The notes under the pieces were generated by a model. The model had not been told where the DNA came from, searched no databases, and worked only from the letters and a program-made list of their open reading frames with translations. Below, piece by piece: positions 15,849 to 24,075 of a DNA stretch of 25,383 bases (positions are counted from its first letter, which is position 1; each line of letters begins with the position of its first letter). A program made the translations under genes and the position numbers. The stretch lies in contig JAQYFM010000062.1 of NCBI GenBank assembly GCA_028723145.1, forward strand, positions 1-25,383, read 5' to 3'. The DNA is from Spirochaetales bacterium (lineage in GTDB: Bacteria > Spirochaetota > Spirochaetia > Sphaerochaetales > Sphaerochaetaceae).

Positions 15849-16005
15849 TTACTTTATAAAAAGCTATTTTTTATATCAAATATATGATTAATTCTTTATT
15901 TTGTAATAAAATGATAAAAACAATAATTAAAAATGACTTAAATAAAAATAATGACAGAAAAACTTAACAGGTGTTTTTCTTGATTTCAAGTGCAATAATC
16001 AATGT

Positions 16006-17487
16006 ATGTTTACAAATCCAATAATTCCAGGCTTTGCTCCTGACCCTTCAATTACATATTATGGTGGTAAATTCTACCTTGTAACATCAACTTTTGAGTA
16101 CTTTCCAGGCGTTAGTCTCTGGTCAAGTGATGACCTAGTTAACTGGCACTCTCATGGTGCAGTATTAACAAGAACTAGTCAGCTAAACTTGGAAAAGGCT
16201 AATAATAGTTCGGGTCTATATGCCGCATCAATACGTGTAAATTCTAATGGACGTTTTTACATGGTAACTACAAATAAATACACCCATGAAAACTTCATTT
16301 GCCACACAGATGACATTAATAACAAATGGTCTGAAACACACTTTATTTCCTCTGATGGAATAGATCCATCCCTACTCTTTCTTCCTGATGGAAGGTGTTT
16401 CTACACCTCAAATGGTAGTGTTGATGGAGTACGATGTATCAAGGGAGCTTTTATTAATCCAGATACAGGAGAGCTTTTAGAGGACTTTAAAAATCTTACT
16501 AAAGGATGTGGTGGCTCATCACCAGAAGGTCCACACCTATACTTTATTGACGACTATTACTACTTAATGCTTGCAGAGGGTGGTACAGGATATGGGCACC
16601 ATGAGGTAATACTAAGGTCAAAAAATATCTATGGCCCATATGAAGCAAATCCAAATAATCCTATTTTATCCCATGTTTCAAGAAAGGGACATACCATTCA
16701 AGCAACTGGACATGCAGACTTAATAAAGCTTGATAATGATGAATGGTATGCAGTCTTCTTAGCAATTAGGACAAAGCCAAGGCCTCTACTTCACCATCTA
16801 GGCCGTGAAACCTTCTTATCTAAAGTAAAATGGAAGGATGGTTGGCCAATAATTGGGGATAATGGAAAAGTTGAAATCATAAATGATTATGGTCCAAACC
16901 AAGAGGACAATAGTGATTACTCAGTATTATTCTCAGAACCTTTAGAAAACTATCCTTATTTAAAGGTAAGAGTTCCTAAGCCTGAATGCTATCTTTTAAA
17001 TAAAGAGGATAGAACTTTAACACTAATGGGAGAAGAGAATATCAATACTCCTCTAGGACACCCTACCTTACTTGCTTTTAGGCAAAGGGGTTTTCATGAA
17101 CTAATGAAGGTAAAAATAAATCCTAAGAGTATAGAAGCAAGAGCAGGAATTGCTTCTTATCTTAGTAGTGATTACCACTATCGCTTAGAAGCTAAGTGCG
17201 TTGAAAATAATGTAGAGGTTTCATTAATTAGACACCTACATGACTTTGAAGCAATAACAGAGAAAATAGTATTACCAAATTTAGAAAACCTTAGCTTAAT
17301 GATTAAATCAGATGATGAGTTTTACTACTTCTATGCTAATGATGAATTCGTAGGTAAAGCAAGTGTATACGGCCTTGCATCAGAAGGAACAATGTATAAC
17401 ACCTTTACGGGAGCTCTCTTTGCTGCTTACGCAGAAGGTGGAAGAGCAGTTTTTCTCGATAGAATTGAAATGAAAAGTATTAAATAA
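16006..17487 (+). CDS. GH43-family glycoside hydrolase (beta-xylosidase/alpha-L-arabinofuranosidase type), cytoplasmic
   Basis: A 493-residue enzyme with a five-bladed propeller followed by a C-terminal beta-sandwich from about residue 310. The three GH43 acidic residues are visible: Asp13 in GFAPDPS (general base), Asp120 in DGIDPSLL (pKa modulator) and Glu174 in SSPEGPH (general acid). LAIRTKPRPLLHHLGRETF and WKDGWPII are typical of beta-xylosidase-like members. The enzyme would remove terminal xylose or arabinose. No signal peptide is present, so it works on imported oligosaccharides. It is the first gene of the plus arm, divergent from the transporter operon. The chosen ATG 16006 has no recognisable Shine-Dalgarno site. 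A possible -10 (AATAAT, 15994-15999) so close to it raises the chance of a leaderless mRNA. The next gene follows after 16 nt. Confidence 0.92.
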   Translation: MFTNPIIPGFAPDPSITYYGGKFYLVTSTFEYFPGVSLWSSDDLVNWHSHGAVLTRTSQLNLEKANNSSGLYAASIRVNSNGRFYMVTTNKYTHENFICHTDDINNKWSETHFISSDGIDPSLLFLPDGRCFYTSNGSVDGVRCIKGAFINPDTGELLEDFKNLTKGCGGSSPEGPHLYFIDDYYYLMLAEGGTGYGHHEVILRSKNIYGPYEANPNNPILSHVSRKGHTIQATGHADLIKLDNDEWYAVFLAIRTKPRPLLHHLGRETFLSKVKWKDGWPIIGDNGKVEIINDYGPNQEDNSDYSVLFSEPLENYPYLKVRVPKPECYLLNKEDRTLTLMGEENINTPLGHPTLLAFRQRGFHELMKVKINPKSIEARAGIASYLSSDYHYRLEAKCVENNVEVSLIRHLHDFEAITEKIVLPNLENLSLMIKSDDEFYYFYANDEFVGKASVYGLASEGTMYNTFTGALFAAYAEGGRAVFLDRIEMKSIK

Positions 17488-17503
17488 AAAGGAAGAAAGA
17501 TAG

Positions 17504-18271
17504 ATGAAGAAGACAGCAATTATTACAGGAGCTAGCAGAGGAATTGGTTATGCTATTGCTCGTCAATTAGGAAAAGATGGCTTTAATGTGGTCTTAGTTG
17601 CAACAGGAAGCAAAGAAAAGAATATCGAGGCTATCGAAAAACTCGAAAAAGAAGGTATTACTGTTTTTTACATTCAGGCAGATGTATCAAAAAGCGAGGA
17701 TAGATTAAAAATAGTTGAGCAAACTGTATCTCACTTTAACAGAATAGATGTATTAGTCAACAATGCAGGTGTTGCACCTCTTGTAAGAGCTGATCTACTT
17801 GAAATGAGTGAGGAGTCCTTTGATAGAGTAATTAATATAAATACAAAGTCTAATATGTTCTTAACTCAAGCCGTTAGTAAGCAGATGATAAAACAAGAAC
17901 CAATTGAAAACAGAAAGGGTGTAATCGTTAATATTTCATCTTGCTCATCTGTTGTCTCTTCAACAAGTAGAGGTGAATACTGTGTTTCAAAGGCTGGAAT
18001 TTCAATGCTCACTACTCTATATGCAGATCGTTTAGCAAGTGAAGGTATTTTAGTTCATGAGGTTAGACCAGGTGTAATTGCAACTGACATGACATCAAAA
18101 GTTCAAGAAAAATACGATAAGTTAATCTCTGATGGTTTATTCCCTATTGCACGTTGGGGAAAACCTGAGGATGTTGCTAATGCTGTTAGTGCGCTTGTTT
18201 CTGATAAGTTTTTATATACAACTGGCAACTACATCGACGTCGATGGTGGTTTCCACATTAAAAGGCTTTAA
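17504..18271 (+). CDS. Short-chain dehydrogenase/reductase, FabG-like (not fatty-acid specific)
   Basis: A 255-residue classical SDR. It has the cofactor motif TGASRGIG at residues 9-16, NNAGVAP near 87-93, the catalytic Ser in VNISSCSS, and the Tyr-x-x-x-Lys pair in EYCVSKAG. The C-terminal GNYIDVDGGFHIKRL is intact. It resembles the FabG-like subgroup often annotated 3-ketoacyl-ACP reductase but found in sugar-catabolic loci, where it more likely oxidises or reduces a sugar hydroxyl or keto group. Ser-Ser-Ser-rich stretches around residues 145-155 belong to the active-site strand. AGGA precedes the start. Two nt separate its stop from the FAD protein start, so the two are coupled. Confidence 0.9.
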   Translation: MKKTAIITGASRGIGYAIARQLGKDGFNVVLVATGSKEKNIEAIEKLEKEGITVFYIQADVSKSEDRLKIVEQTVSHFNRIDVLVNNAGVAPLVRADLLEMSEESFDRVININTKSNMFLTQAVSKQMIKQEPIENRKGVIVNISSCSSVVSSTSRGEYCVSKAGISMLTTLYADRLASEGILVHEVRPGVIATDMTSKVQEKYDKLISDGLFPIARWGKPEDVANAVSALVSDKFLYTTGNYIDVDGGFHIKRL

Positions 18272-18273
18272 AA

Positions 18274-20217
18274 ATGAATTATAATGATTACACATTCCAA
18301 ATAAAAAAAGTTAACACTCTTATAGTTGGAACCGGAGCTGCTGGTTACAATGCAGCCTGCAAGCTTAAAAAACTTGGCCAAGATGATATTTTATTAATTA
18401 GTGAAAATAGAGTTGGTGGTACAAGTAGAAACACAGGAAGTGATAAGCAAACATACTATAAATTAACTCTAAGTGGTGATACCCCTGATAGTATTTACGA
18501 AATGGCAAATACCCTCTTTGAAGGTAAAGCTGTTGATGGTGATATCGCACTATGTGAAGCCGCATTAAGTGCTCCAAGCTTCTTACGTTTAGTTGAATTA
18601 GGTCTTCCCTTCCCTGTTAATCGCTATGGAGAATATGTAGGCTATAAAACGGACCATGACCCAAGAAATAGAGCAACATCTATAGGTCCTTATACATCAA
18701 GGGAGATGACTAGAGCACTAGAAGAGGAAGCAAAAATGCTTCAAATCCCATTTATAGACCATCTTCAAGTAATAAAAATCCTATCTGATAAGAAGAGGAG
18801 CTATGGTGTTATTTGTCTTAATACAAATGAAAGGGACATTAAGTCTTCATTTGTTGTAATTGAGGCTGAAAACATTATTTATGCAACTGGAGGACCAGCT
18901 GCAATTTATAAAAATAGTGTATATCCAGTTAGCCAAAAGGGAGCAAGTGGAATAGCTTTTGAAGCAGGTGTTAAAGGTAGAAATTTAACTGAATGGCAAT
19001 TTGGACTTGCCTCCGTTAATCCTCGCTGGAATGTATCTGGAACATATATGCAAGCACTCCCAAGATTCATTTCAACTAATGAAGATGGGTCTGATGAGAA
19101 AGAATTCCTAAATGATTTCTTCACATCTTCAGGTGATATGCTATCAAAGGTATTCTTAAAGGGCTATCAATGGCCATTTGATGTAAGAAAGGTTGATGGT
19201 GGAAGCTCAATAATCGATATCCTTGTTTACCTAGAAACCTGTAAAGGAAGAAAGGTCTTCCTTGACTTTACTAAAGATCCACTAGATGGCAACTTTGATT
19301 TCAATTCTTTATCGAAGGAAGCTTATTCATACCTTGAAAAGGCTGGTGCCTTAGTTAAAAAGCCAATTGAAAGACTAAGGATTATGAATAGCCCTGCAAT
19401 ATCATTTTATAAGGATAAAGGTGTTGATCTAACAAAAGAACCTCTACAAATCTCACTATGTGCTCAGCACAATAATGGTGGACTTGATATAAATTGTTGG
19501 TGGGAGAGTAATTTAAAGCACTTCTTTGTCGTCGGGGAAGCTGCAGGTAGCCATGGAGTTTATCGTCCAGGAGGATCTGCACTAAATGCAGGACAAGTTG
19601 GTTCTACTAGAGCTGCAACATATATTTCAAAAAAATATAATAGTTTTACCTTTGACGATAATAGTTTTGAAAAGGTTCTATATTCCTCTCTTGATGATGT
19701 AATTAGCCTCTCTAAAAACACATTAAAAGATGAGGAAAATGTTTTAAAAATTAAAGATGAAATTACAACAAAGATGAGTGAAAGTGGTGGAGCAATTCGA
19801 GATAAAGCTAAAATTACTTCTCTTCTTGATGAAATTAATGCTTTACTTAATAACTTTGAAAAAGAAGTTTGCTACTCAGAGCCTCAAGCATTAAAGTATG
19901 TATTTACTCTTAAGGATATAATTATTTCCCAAAAGTGTTACTTAGAAAGTATGCTTAACTACACAAATGAAAAAGGTAAAAGTAGAGGAAGTGCTCTCTA
20001 TACAGATTTAGAGGAAGGAAGTAAACCTTACCCTTCTCTTTCTGACACCTTTACCTTCTCACTTGATGATGGAAGTAAAGATTCTTTAATACAAGAAATG
20101 TTGTTTGAGAATAACAAATGTACATTCAATTGGCGCCGTGTTAGACCTATTCCAGAAAATGATGATTTCTTTGAAAACACCTGGAGAGGCTATAGAGAAA
20201 ATGGAAATATAGAATAA
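18274..20217 (+). CDS. FAD-dependent oxidoreductase of the fumarate reductase/succinate dehydrogenase flavoprotein family
   Basis: A 647-residue flavoprotein. The N-terminal dinucleotide fold LIVGTGAAGYNAA starts near residue 16, followed by RVGGTSRNTGSDK near 46-58. The second FAD contact, VVGEAAGSHGVYRPGGSALN, spans about residues 418-438; its Arg-Pro-Gly-Gly corresponds to the Arg-rich turn of fumarate reductase-like enzymes. A helical C-terminal region of about 180 residues follows, as in L-aspartate oxidase and succinate dehydrogenase, and is longer than in stand-alone enoate reductases. There is no signal peptide and no haem or iron-sulphur motif, so it is cytoplasmic and needs an external electron donor or acceptor. 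The OYE-type protein 14 nt downstream is an obvious candidate partner. Likely chemistry is hydride transfer at an enoate or alpha-hydroxy-acid carbon. The substrate is unknown. Confidence 0.88.
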   Translation: MNYNDYTFQIKKVNTLIVGTGAAGYNAACKLKKLGQDDILLISENRVGGTSRNTGSDKQTYYKLTLSGDTPDSIYEMANTLFEGKAVDGDIALCEAALSAPSFLRLVELGLPFPVNRYGEYVGYKTDHDPRNRATSIGPYTSREMTRALEEEAKMLQIPFIDHLQVIKILSDKKRSYGVICLNTNERDIKSSFVVIEAENIIYATGGPAAIYKNSVYPVSQKGASGIAFEAGVKGRNLTEWQFGLASVNPRWNVSGTYMQALPRFISTNEDGSDEKEFLNDFFTSSGDMLSKVFLKGYQWPFDVRKVDGGSSIIDILVYLETCKGRKVFLDFTKDPLDGNFDFNSLSKEAYSYLEKAGALVKKPIERLRIMNSPAISFYKDKGVDLTKEPLQISLCAQHNNGGLDINCWWESNLKHFFVVGEAAGSHGVYRPGGSALNAGQVGSTRAATYISKKYNSFTFDDNSFEKVLYSSLDDVISLSKNTLKDEENVLKIKDEITTKMSESGGAIRDKAKITSLLDEINALLNNFEKEVCYSEPQALKYVFTLKDIIISQKCYLESMLNYTNEKGKSRGSALYTDLEEGSKPYPSLSDTFTFSLDDGSKDSLIQEMLFENNKCTFNWRRVRPIPENDDFFENTWRGYRENGNIE

Positions 20218-20231
20218 AAAAGGAATATAAA

Positions 20232-21584
20232 ATGGCAAAACATGAGAAATTTCACTACAAATCATTAGATGAAGTATTAGCCAAATGTAGAGAGCTTGAT
20301 ATCACCCTACCATTTAGTGACGATACTTCTATTCTAGCGACAAAGCTAAAGATAAGAAATATTACTCTACCAAACAGACTTGGCTCTGCTCCTATGGAAG
20401 GTGCTGACTCAACTTTAGATGGAAGTCCTTCTGAAATGACCTATAGGCGCTATGAGAAGATTGCAGAAGGTGGCGCTGCTATTATGTGGTTTGAAGCTAT
20501 TTCTGTTGTTCCGGAAGGAAGATCTTCAAAGACTCAGCTCCTTATCACAAAGGATAATGTTGATGAATATAAGAAGTTTACAGCTAGAATTAAGGAAGCT
20601 GGGCTAAAGAAAAATGGTTATGCACCATATTTAGTATTACAAGCAAACCACTCTGGAAGGTACTCAAACCCAGATAATAAGCCAGCTCCTTTAATTGCAT
20701 ATCGTCATCCATACCTAGAGCAATTTAGAGCCGCTGATGATAGCTGTATTGTCTCAGATGATTATTTAAAGCAAACAGAAGAAAACTTTGGGGAAGGTGC
20801 TCGTCTTGCAAAGCTTGCTGGCTTTGATGCAGTCGATATTAAATCTTGTCATGGCTATCTATTTCAGGAAGTAGCTTCTGCTTATTATCGTCCAGGACTA
20901 TATGGTGGCTCATATGAAAACAGAACAAGACTCTTAAAGAACTCAATAAAAGCAGCACAAGTATATGAAGATGATTCTTTTATGGTTACCTCCCGAGTTG
21001 GTATTTATGATGGCTACCCTGAGTATGCAGGTTTTGGTCAAAAAACAGATGGTTCAATGCTTCAAGACCTAACAGAACCAATTCGTTTAATTAAAGAGCT
21101 TAGAGAAATGGGTATTGATATGGTAGACCTCACAATGGGTAACCCATATACAACAACTCACGTTACTAGACCTTTTGATATGGGTAAATACCCACCAGAG
21201 GAGCATCCATTTGAAGGCTTAGCTAGAATGATTAACTCTATTGGAGAAGTAAAAAGAAGTGTTCCTGGAATGGTTATCTTTGCCTCTGCTCCAACATATC
21301 TTAGGGAATACTCTGATCTTTACTCAGCTGGTGCTGTTAAAAATAATCTTTCTGATGGAATGTTATTTGGTAGAATGCAATTTGCAGACCCTGATTTTGC
21401 TAATGAAATAAAGAGTGGTAGAATTGATAAAAATAGAGTTTGCTTGACCTGTGGAAAGTGTGGTGACCTTATTAGATCACATAAACCAACAGGATGTGTT
21501 ATTCGTGATAACAAAACCTTCATGCCTTATTACAAGGAATTCTTAGAAGAAAAGAAAAATCTTCCAGCAAACTTTAGAGGTTAA
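20232..21584 (+). CDS. NADH:flavin oxidoreductase/old yellow enzyme family protein with C-terminal Cys cluster
   Basis: A 450-residue FMN TIM barrel. It shows GSAPMEGADSTLDGSPSE near residues 53-70, the NHSGRYS turn, AGFDAVDIKSCHGYLFQEV near 197-215, and the FMN/barrel signature YGGSYENRTRLLKN. In most relatives the active site is H-x-x-H/N; here Lys204 replaces the first His while His207 is kept. Cys404, 407, 410 and 422 (C-x2-C-x2-C-x11-C) resemble the [4Fe-4S] site of 2,4-dienoyl-CoA reductase-type OYEs, with one residue less in the second gap. The C-terminal FAD/NAD domains of those longer enzymes are absent, so reducing power must come from another protein, perhaps the adjacent FAD protein. 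It is the last gene of the plus arm and is followed by a clear terminator. Confidence 0.9.
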   Translation: MAKHEKFHYKSLDEVLAKCRELDITLPFSDDTSILATKLKIRNITLPNRLGSAPMEGADSTLDGSPSEMTYRRYEKIAEGGAAIMWFEAISVVPEGRSSKTQLLITKDNVDEYKKFTARIKEAGLKKNGYAPYLVLQANHSGRYSNPDNKPAPLIAYRHPYLEQFRAADDSCIVSDDYLKQTEENFGEGARLAKLAGFDAVDIKSCHGYLFQEVASAYYRPGLYGGSYENRTRLLKNSIKAAQVYEDDSFMVTSRVGIYDGYPEYAGFGQKTDGSMLQDLTEPIRLIKELREMGIDMVDLTMGNPYTTTHVTRPFDMGKYPPEEHPFEGLARMINSIGEVKRSVPGMVIFASAPTYLREYSDLYSAGAVKNNLSDGMLFGRMQFADPDFANEIKSGRIDKNRVCLTCGKCGDLIRSHKPTGCVIRDNKTFMPYYKEFLEEKKNLPANFRG

Positions 21585-21610
21585 TAATAAAATCCTTTTA
21601 GTGATGATTT

Positions 21611-21640
21611 GGTCCAACCTAGCAGTTGGACCTTTATTAT
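21611..21640 (+). terminator. Rho-independent terminator of the plus arm
   Basis: GGTCCAAC (21611-21618) and GTTGGACC (21625-21632) form a perfect 8-bp stem with a 6-nt loop, followed by TTTATTAT. It lies 27 nt after the stop of the OYE-type gene and marks the end of the catabolic locus. Confidence 0.85.
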
Positions 21641-22133
21641 ACTTTCCATTGTCGAGTTCTCAATTAAAATCAAATATGCAAAACTTGCTAGGAACAAAGT
21701 GGTAAGTCTTATTTTTTTTCAGACATACTGATTTATCACCAGAAACTACTAATCAGAATATTTCTACAATTCACTTATTCAAATTACTGATAGTATGTGG
21801 AAACGCAAACTCCTAAATCACAACCTTCGCCTTAAAAAGAAAAGAATATAGTAGTGTGTTTTCAAACTATTTAATCTGCTTTTAAAATACCTTTAAATCA
21901 ATATAGAAATATTTGTTTAATCCAATATTGGTATTTTTATTTTCTTATTAATTATTTTTTTAAGGGAATGGGCAATCCCGGTTGGCTTTATATAATCTAA
22001 AATAGGATGATAAAAACCTTATTATATAGTTTAAGACTATCCACCTTGAAACATTCAAATTAGTTAAAATAAATAGCTAAATCTTAATCACCTCTAATCG
22101 AAAAGAAGCAATTATTCATGTATTATCCTTGCT
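21641..22133. other. Non-coding A+T-rich spacer
   Basis: I see no convincing gene here. A short imperfect palindrome, GGGAATGGGCAATCCC at 21964-21979, and a TATAAT at 21991-21996 are present. The TATAAT could be the -10 of a promoter for the DUF1294 gene, but no good -35 stands at the right distance. Confidence 0.5.
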
Positions 22134-22144
22134 GGAGGAATTTG

Positions 22145-22732
22145 ATGAAATTCATAAACTTAGAACTCTATTTATTAATTATTAACCTTCTAGGCTTTGT
22201 AGTAGGTGCTATAAACTCTAAGGTTAGATCAAAGAAGCCTGAAGGAAAGAGTGATATAGCAATTGCTATTTTATCTTTACTAGGTGGTTCTATTGGTTCT
22301 TTAGTGTCAGTACTAATTTTTGACAGGAAAGCAGAAAAAGGTAATATGTTATCACGTGTAATAATGGCTTGTATGGTAGTAATACAAGCTATTATCTACT
22401 TAATAGTTAAAGGATTTATTGCAAACCATTTAACATTTGCTTTCTACCAAGTACTTGTTGATTACCCACTTTCTTTAGTTTATTTAGCATTAATAAATAT
22501 TATTACTTTCTTATTCTACTTAAAGGATAAAAAGGCAGCTGAAAAAGGAAAGGATAGAGTAAAAATAGTTACACTATTAGGTCTTGCTTTCTTTGGTGGT
22601 TCTATTGGTGCTTTAGTTGGTATGTATACACTTAGACACAAGACTAATAAAAACTACTTTACTATTGGTGTTCCACTAATGGTAATTATGCAATTCTTTG
22701 TACTCTTTTATCTTTCAAACCTTAGTTTTTAA
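22145..22732 (+). CDS. Membrane protein with two DUF1294-like halves
   Basis: A 195-residue integral membrane protein with about six hydrophobic segments. The two halves look alike: LSLLGGSIGSLVSVLIFDRKAEKG in outline in the first, and FFGGSIGALVGMYTLRHKTNK in outline in the second. Each is preceded by a basic stretch and followed by a hydrophobic VMQ/VIQ-type helix. That is the DUF1294 pattern, normally present once in about 90-120 residues, so this is an internal duplication. I start at ATG 22145, six nt after a strong GGAGG (22134-22138). An ATG at 22118 would put that site inside the gene. The function of DUF1294 is not known. It is convergent with the broken GNAT gene, whose original 3' end overlaps it by 18 nt. 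Confidence 0.82.
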   Translation: MKFINLELYLLIINLLGFVVGAINSKVRSKKPEGKSDIAIAILSLLGGSIGSLVSVLIFDRKAEKGNMLSRVIMACMVVIQAIIYLIVKGFIANHLTFAFYQVLVDYPLSLVYLALINIITFLFYLKDKKAAEKGKDRVKIVTLLGLAFFGGSIGALVGMYTLRHKTNKNYFTIGVPLMVIMQFFVLFYLSNLSF

Positions 22733-23158
22733 ATAAACAAATTCTTGCAGAGGGGTATTAAACTCCTCTGTTAATTTTCCCTCTATAAATCCAATACTTT
22801 TATAAAATTATCTAGCTGCGATACCTTCACTAATACCTTCACGGTAAGTTGTTACTGTGATATTACGATAAGGATCAAATTCATTTAAAGCTAAAGAAAA
22901 CATATTTTCAGCAATATGCTTTCTTCTGAAATTAGGATCTACAGCTAAGAAACAAAGCATATTTACTTCTTTAGAAAATAATAAAGCTCCTACTATTTTA
23001 TTATCTTCTTTAGCACAAATTGCTTCATTCCTGCTAATAAACTCTAAAACAGTAGCTCTATGTTCTGTTAAATCAAGGCCTGGAAATAAATCTTTAACTT
23101 TATCAACAAGATTCATCCAACTATCAATATCATTAGCTGTAGCAAAACTAATATTCAT
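22715..23158 (-). pseudogene. GNAT N-acetyltransferase interrupted by one in-frame stop
   Basis: The open part (23158-22808, 116 residues) has the GNAT beta-strand 4 and acetyl-CoA loop, LCFLAVDPNFRRKHIAENMF, and then ends at GIAAR-stop. Reading through that TAA (22810-22808) in the same frame gives 30 more residues, FYKSIGFIEGKLTEEFNTPL and onward to TGA 22717-22715. This is the expected last strand of the family (FYKSIGF). One nonsense change therefore separates the gene from a normal length of about 147 residues. Its start overlaps the stop of the upstream O-acetyltransferase (ATGA), so the two were an operon. The shortened product lacks the last helix and strand, so activity is doubtful. 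A sequencing error or stop-codon readthrough is the alternative. Confidence 0.82.
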
Positions 23159-23787
23159 TTAACAAATCCTTCTTTAACAATTATATCCCAAGCTTCATCA
23201 TCGATAATTTCATCTTTAAATAGCTTCCTTTTATCGTCTTCGGTAATTGCTCTCAATACTTTACATGGATTACCTGCTGCAATAGTCCAGCTTGGAACAT
23301 CTTTAGTAACAACACAACCTGCTCCAATTACAACATTACTACCAATATTAACACCAGGACATATTACTACACTTCCTCCTATCCAAACGTTATCACCGAT
23401 TGTAACAGGCTTTCCAAACTCATATGATGAGTTTCTTGTAGTTGGGTAAATAGGATGTCCTGCTGTATAAATTGATACATTAGGTCCAAGAAAGCAATTA
23501 TCACCAAAGACTACTTTAGCGACATCAATAATAGTACAGTTATAATTTGCAAAGAAATTCTTTCCAACTTCAATGTGTTTACCGTAATCACAAAAGAATG
23601 GTGGATTAATAAATGCACCTTCTCCAGAACCTAATAATTCTTTCACGATTCGAGAAATTTGTTCAAAATCTGCCCAATCAGAATTATTTAGTTTTTGAAT
23701 CAGCTTTCTACAAGCAATAATCTCACTAGCTACCATCTCATCAACAATGTATGCTTTGCCATTATCTCTTCTTTCTAGATTATTCAT
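23155..23787 (-). CDS. Maltose/galactoside O-acetyltransferase-type hexapeptide-repeat acetyltransferase
   Basis: A 210-residue left-handed beta-helix acetyltransferase of the Maa/LacA/NodL family, which moves an acetyl group from acetyl-CoA to a sugar hydroxyl. The N-terminal Mac domain carries KLIQKLN and RIVKELLGSGEGAFINPPF. FFCDYGKHIEVGKNFFANYN and repeated hexapeptides such as VTIGDNVWIGG and VNIGSNVVIGAG follow. The catalytic His is His111 in IYTAGHPIYP. The length is slightly over the usual 185-205 because of a C-terminal helix. It is transcribed with the broken GNAT gene by a 4-nt overlap. No strong ribosome site precedes ATG 23787. The role may be detoxifying acetylation of non-used sugars. 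A link to the catabolic locus is not shown. Confidence 0.9.
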   Translation of the reverse strand: MNNLERRDNGKAYIVDEMVASEIIACRKLIQKLNNSDWADFEQISRIVKELLGSGEGAFINPPFFCDYGKHIEVGKNFFANYNCTIIDVAKVVFGDNCFLGPNVSIYTAGHPIYPTTRNSSYEFGKPVTIGDNVWIGGSVVICPGVNIGSNVVIGAGCVVTKDVPSWTIAAGNPCKVLRAITEDDKRKLFKDEIIDDEAWDIIVKEGFVK

Positions 23788-24058
23788 GGTCTTATTTTAT
23801 CAAAATATAAGAATTAATATCCAAACAAAAAGAGAAGATTATTGATGATTAATATCACCAAAATTTTTGTCTTAATTTGTTTAATAGTAATTTTAAATCA
23901 TTACATACTTAAATCTACAATAAATCTTTTTCCTTTTAATCGAAATGCGAAAATGGTTTACAATGAAAACTCTAAATAATATTCATTCAAGTTAAACATT
24001 TACAAGCCTTTTAAGCCATTAAAAACTCATGAAAAATTAACTTTAAAATTAATTTAAA

Positions 24059-24075
24059 CTACCATATTATGGTAG
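24059..24075. repeat. 7-bp perfect palindrome at the start of the ATPase pseudogene
   Basis: CTACCAT and ATGGTAG flank a 3-nt centre; the right arm contains the former ATG start codon (24069-24071). In RNA the hairpin would hide the start codon. It may be chance. Confidence 0.4.

Noticed and set aside
17504..18271. FabG of fatty-acid synthesis
   Set aside because: No acyl carrier protein or other fatty-acid genes are adjacent; the operon context is sugar catabolism.
17504..21584. Identification as an equol-type (daidzein reductase) operon
   Set aside because: Only the protein families agree. Lengths and domain make-up differ, and GH43 plus a sugar transporter point to carbohydrate use, so it is kept only as an analogy.
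21964..21979. GGGAATGGGCAATCCC as riboswitch or terminator
   Set aside because: The stem is short with a mismatch, there is no T-tract on either strand, and no known riboswitch core is recognisable nearby.
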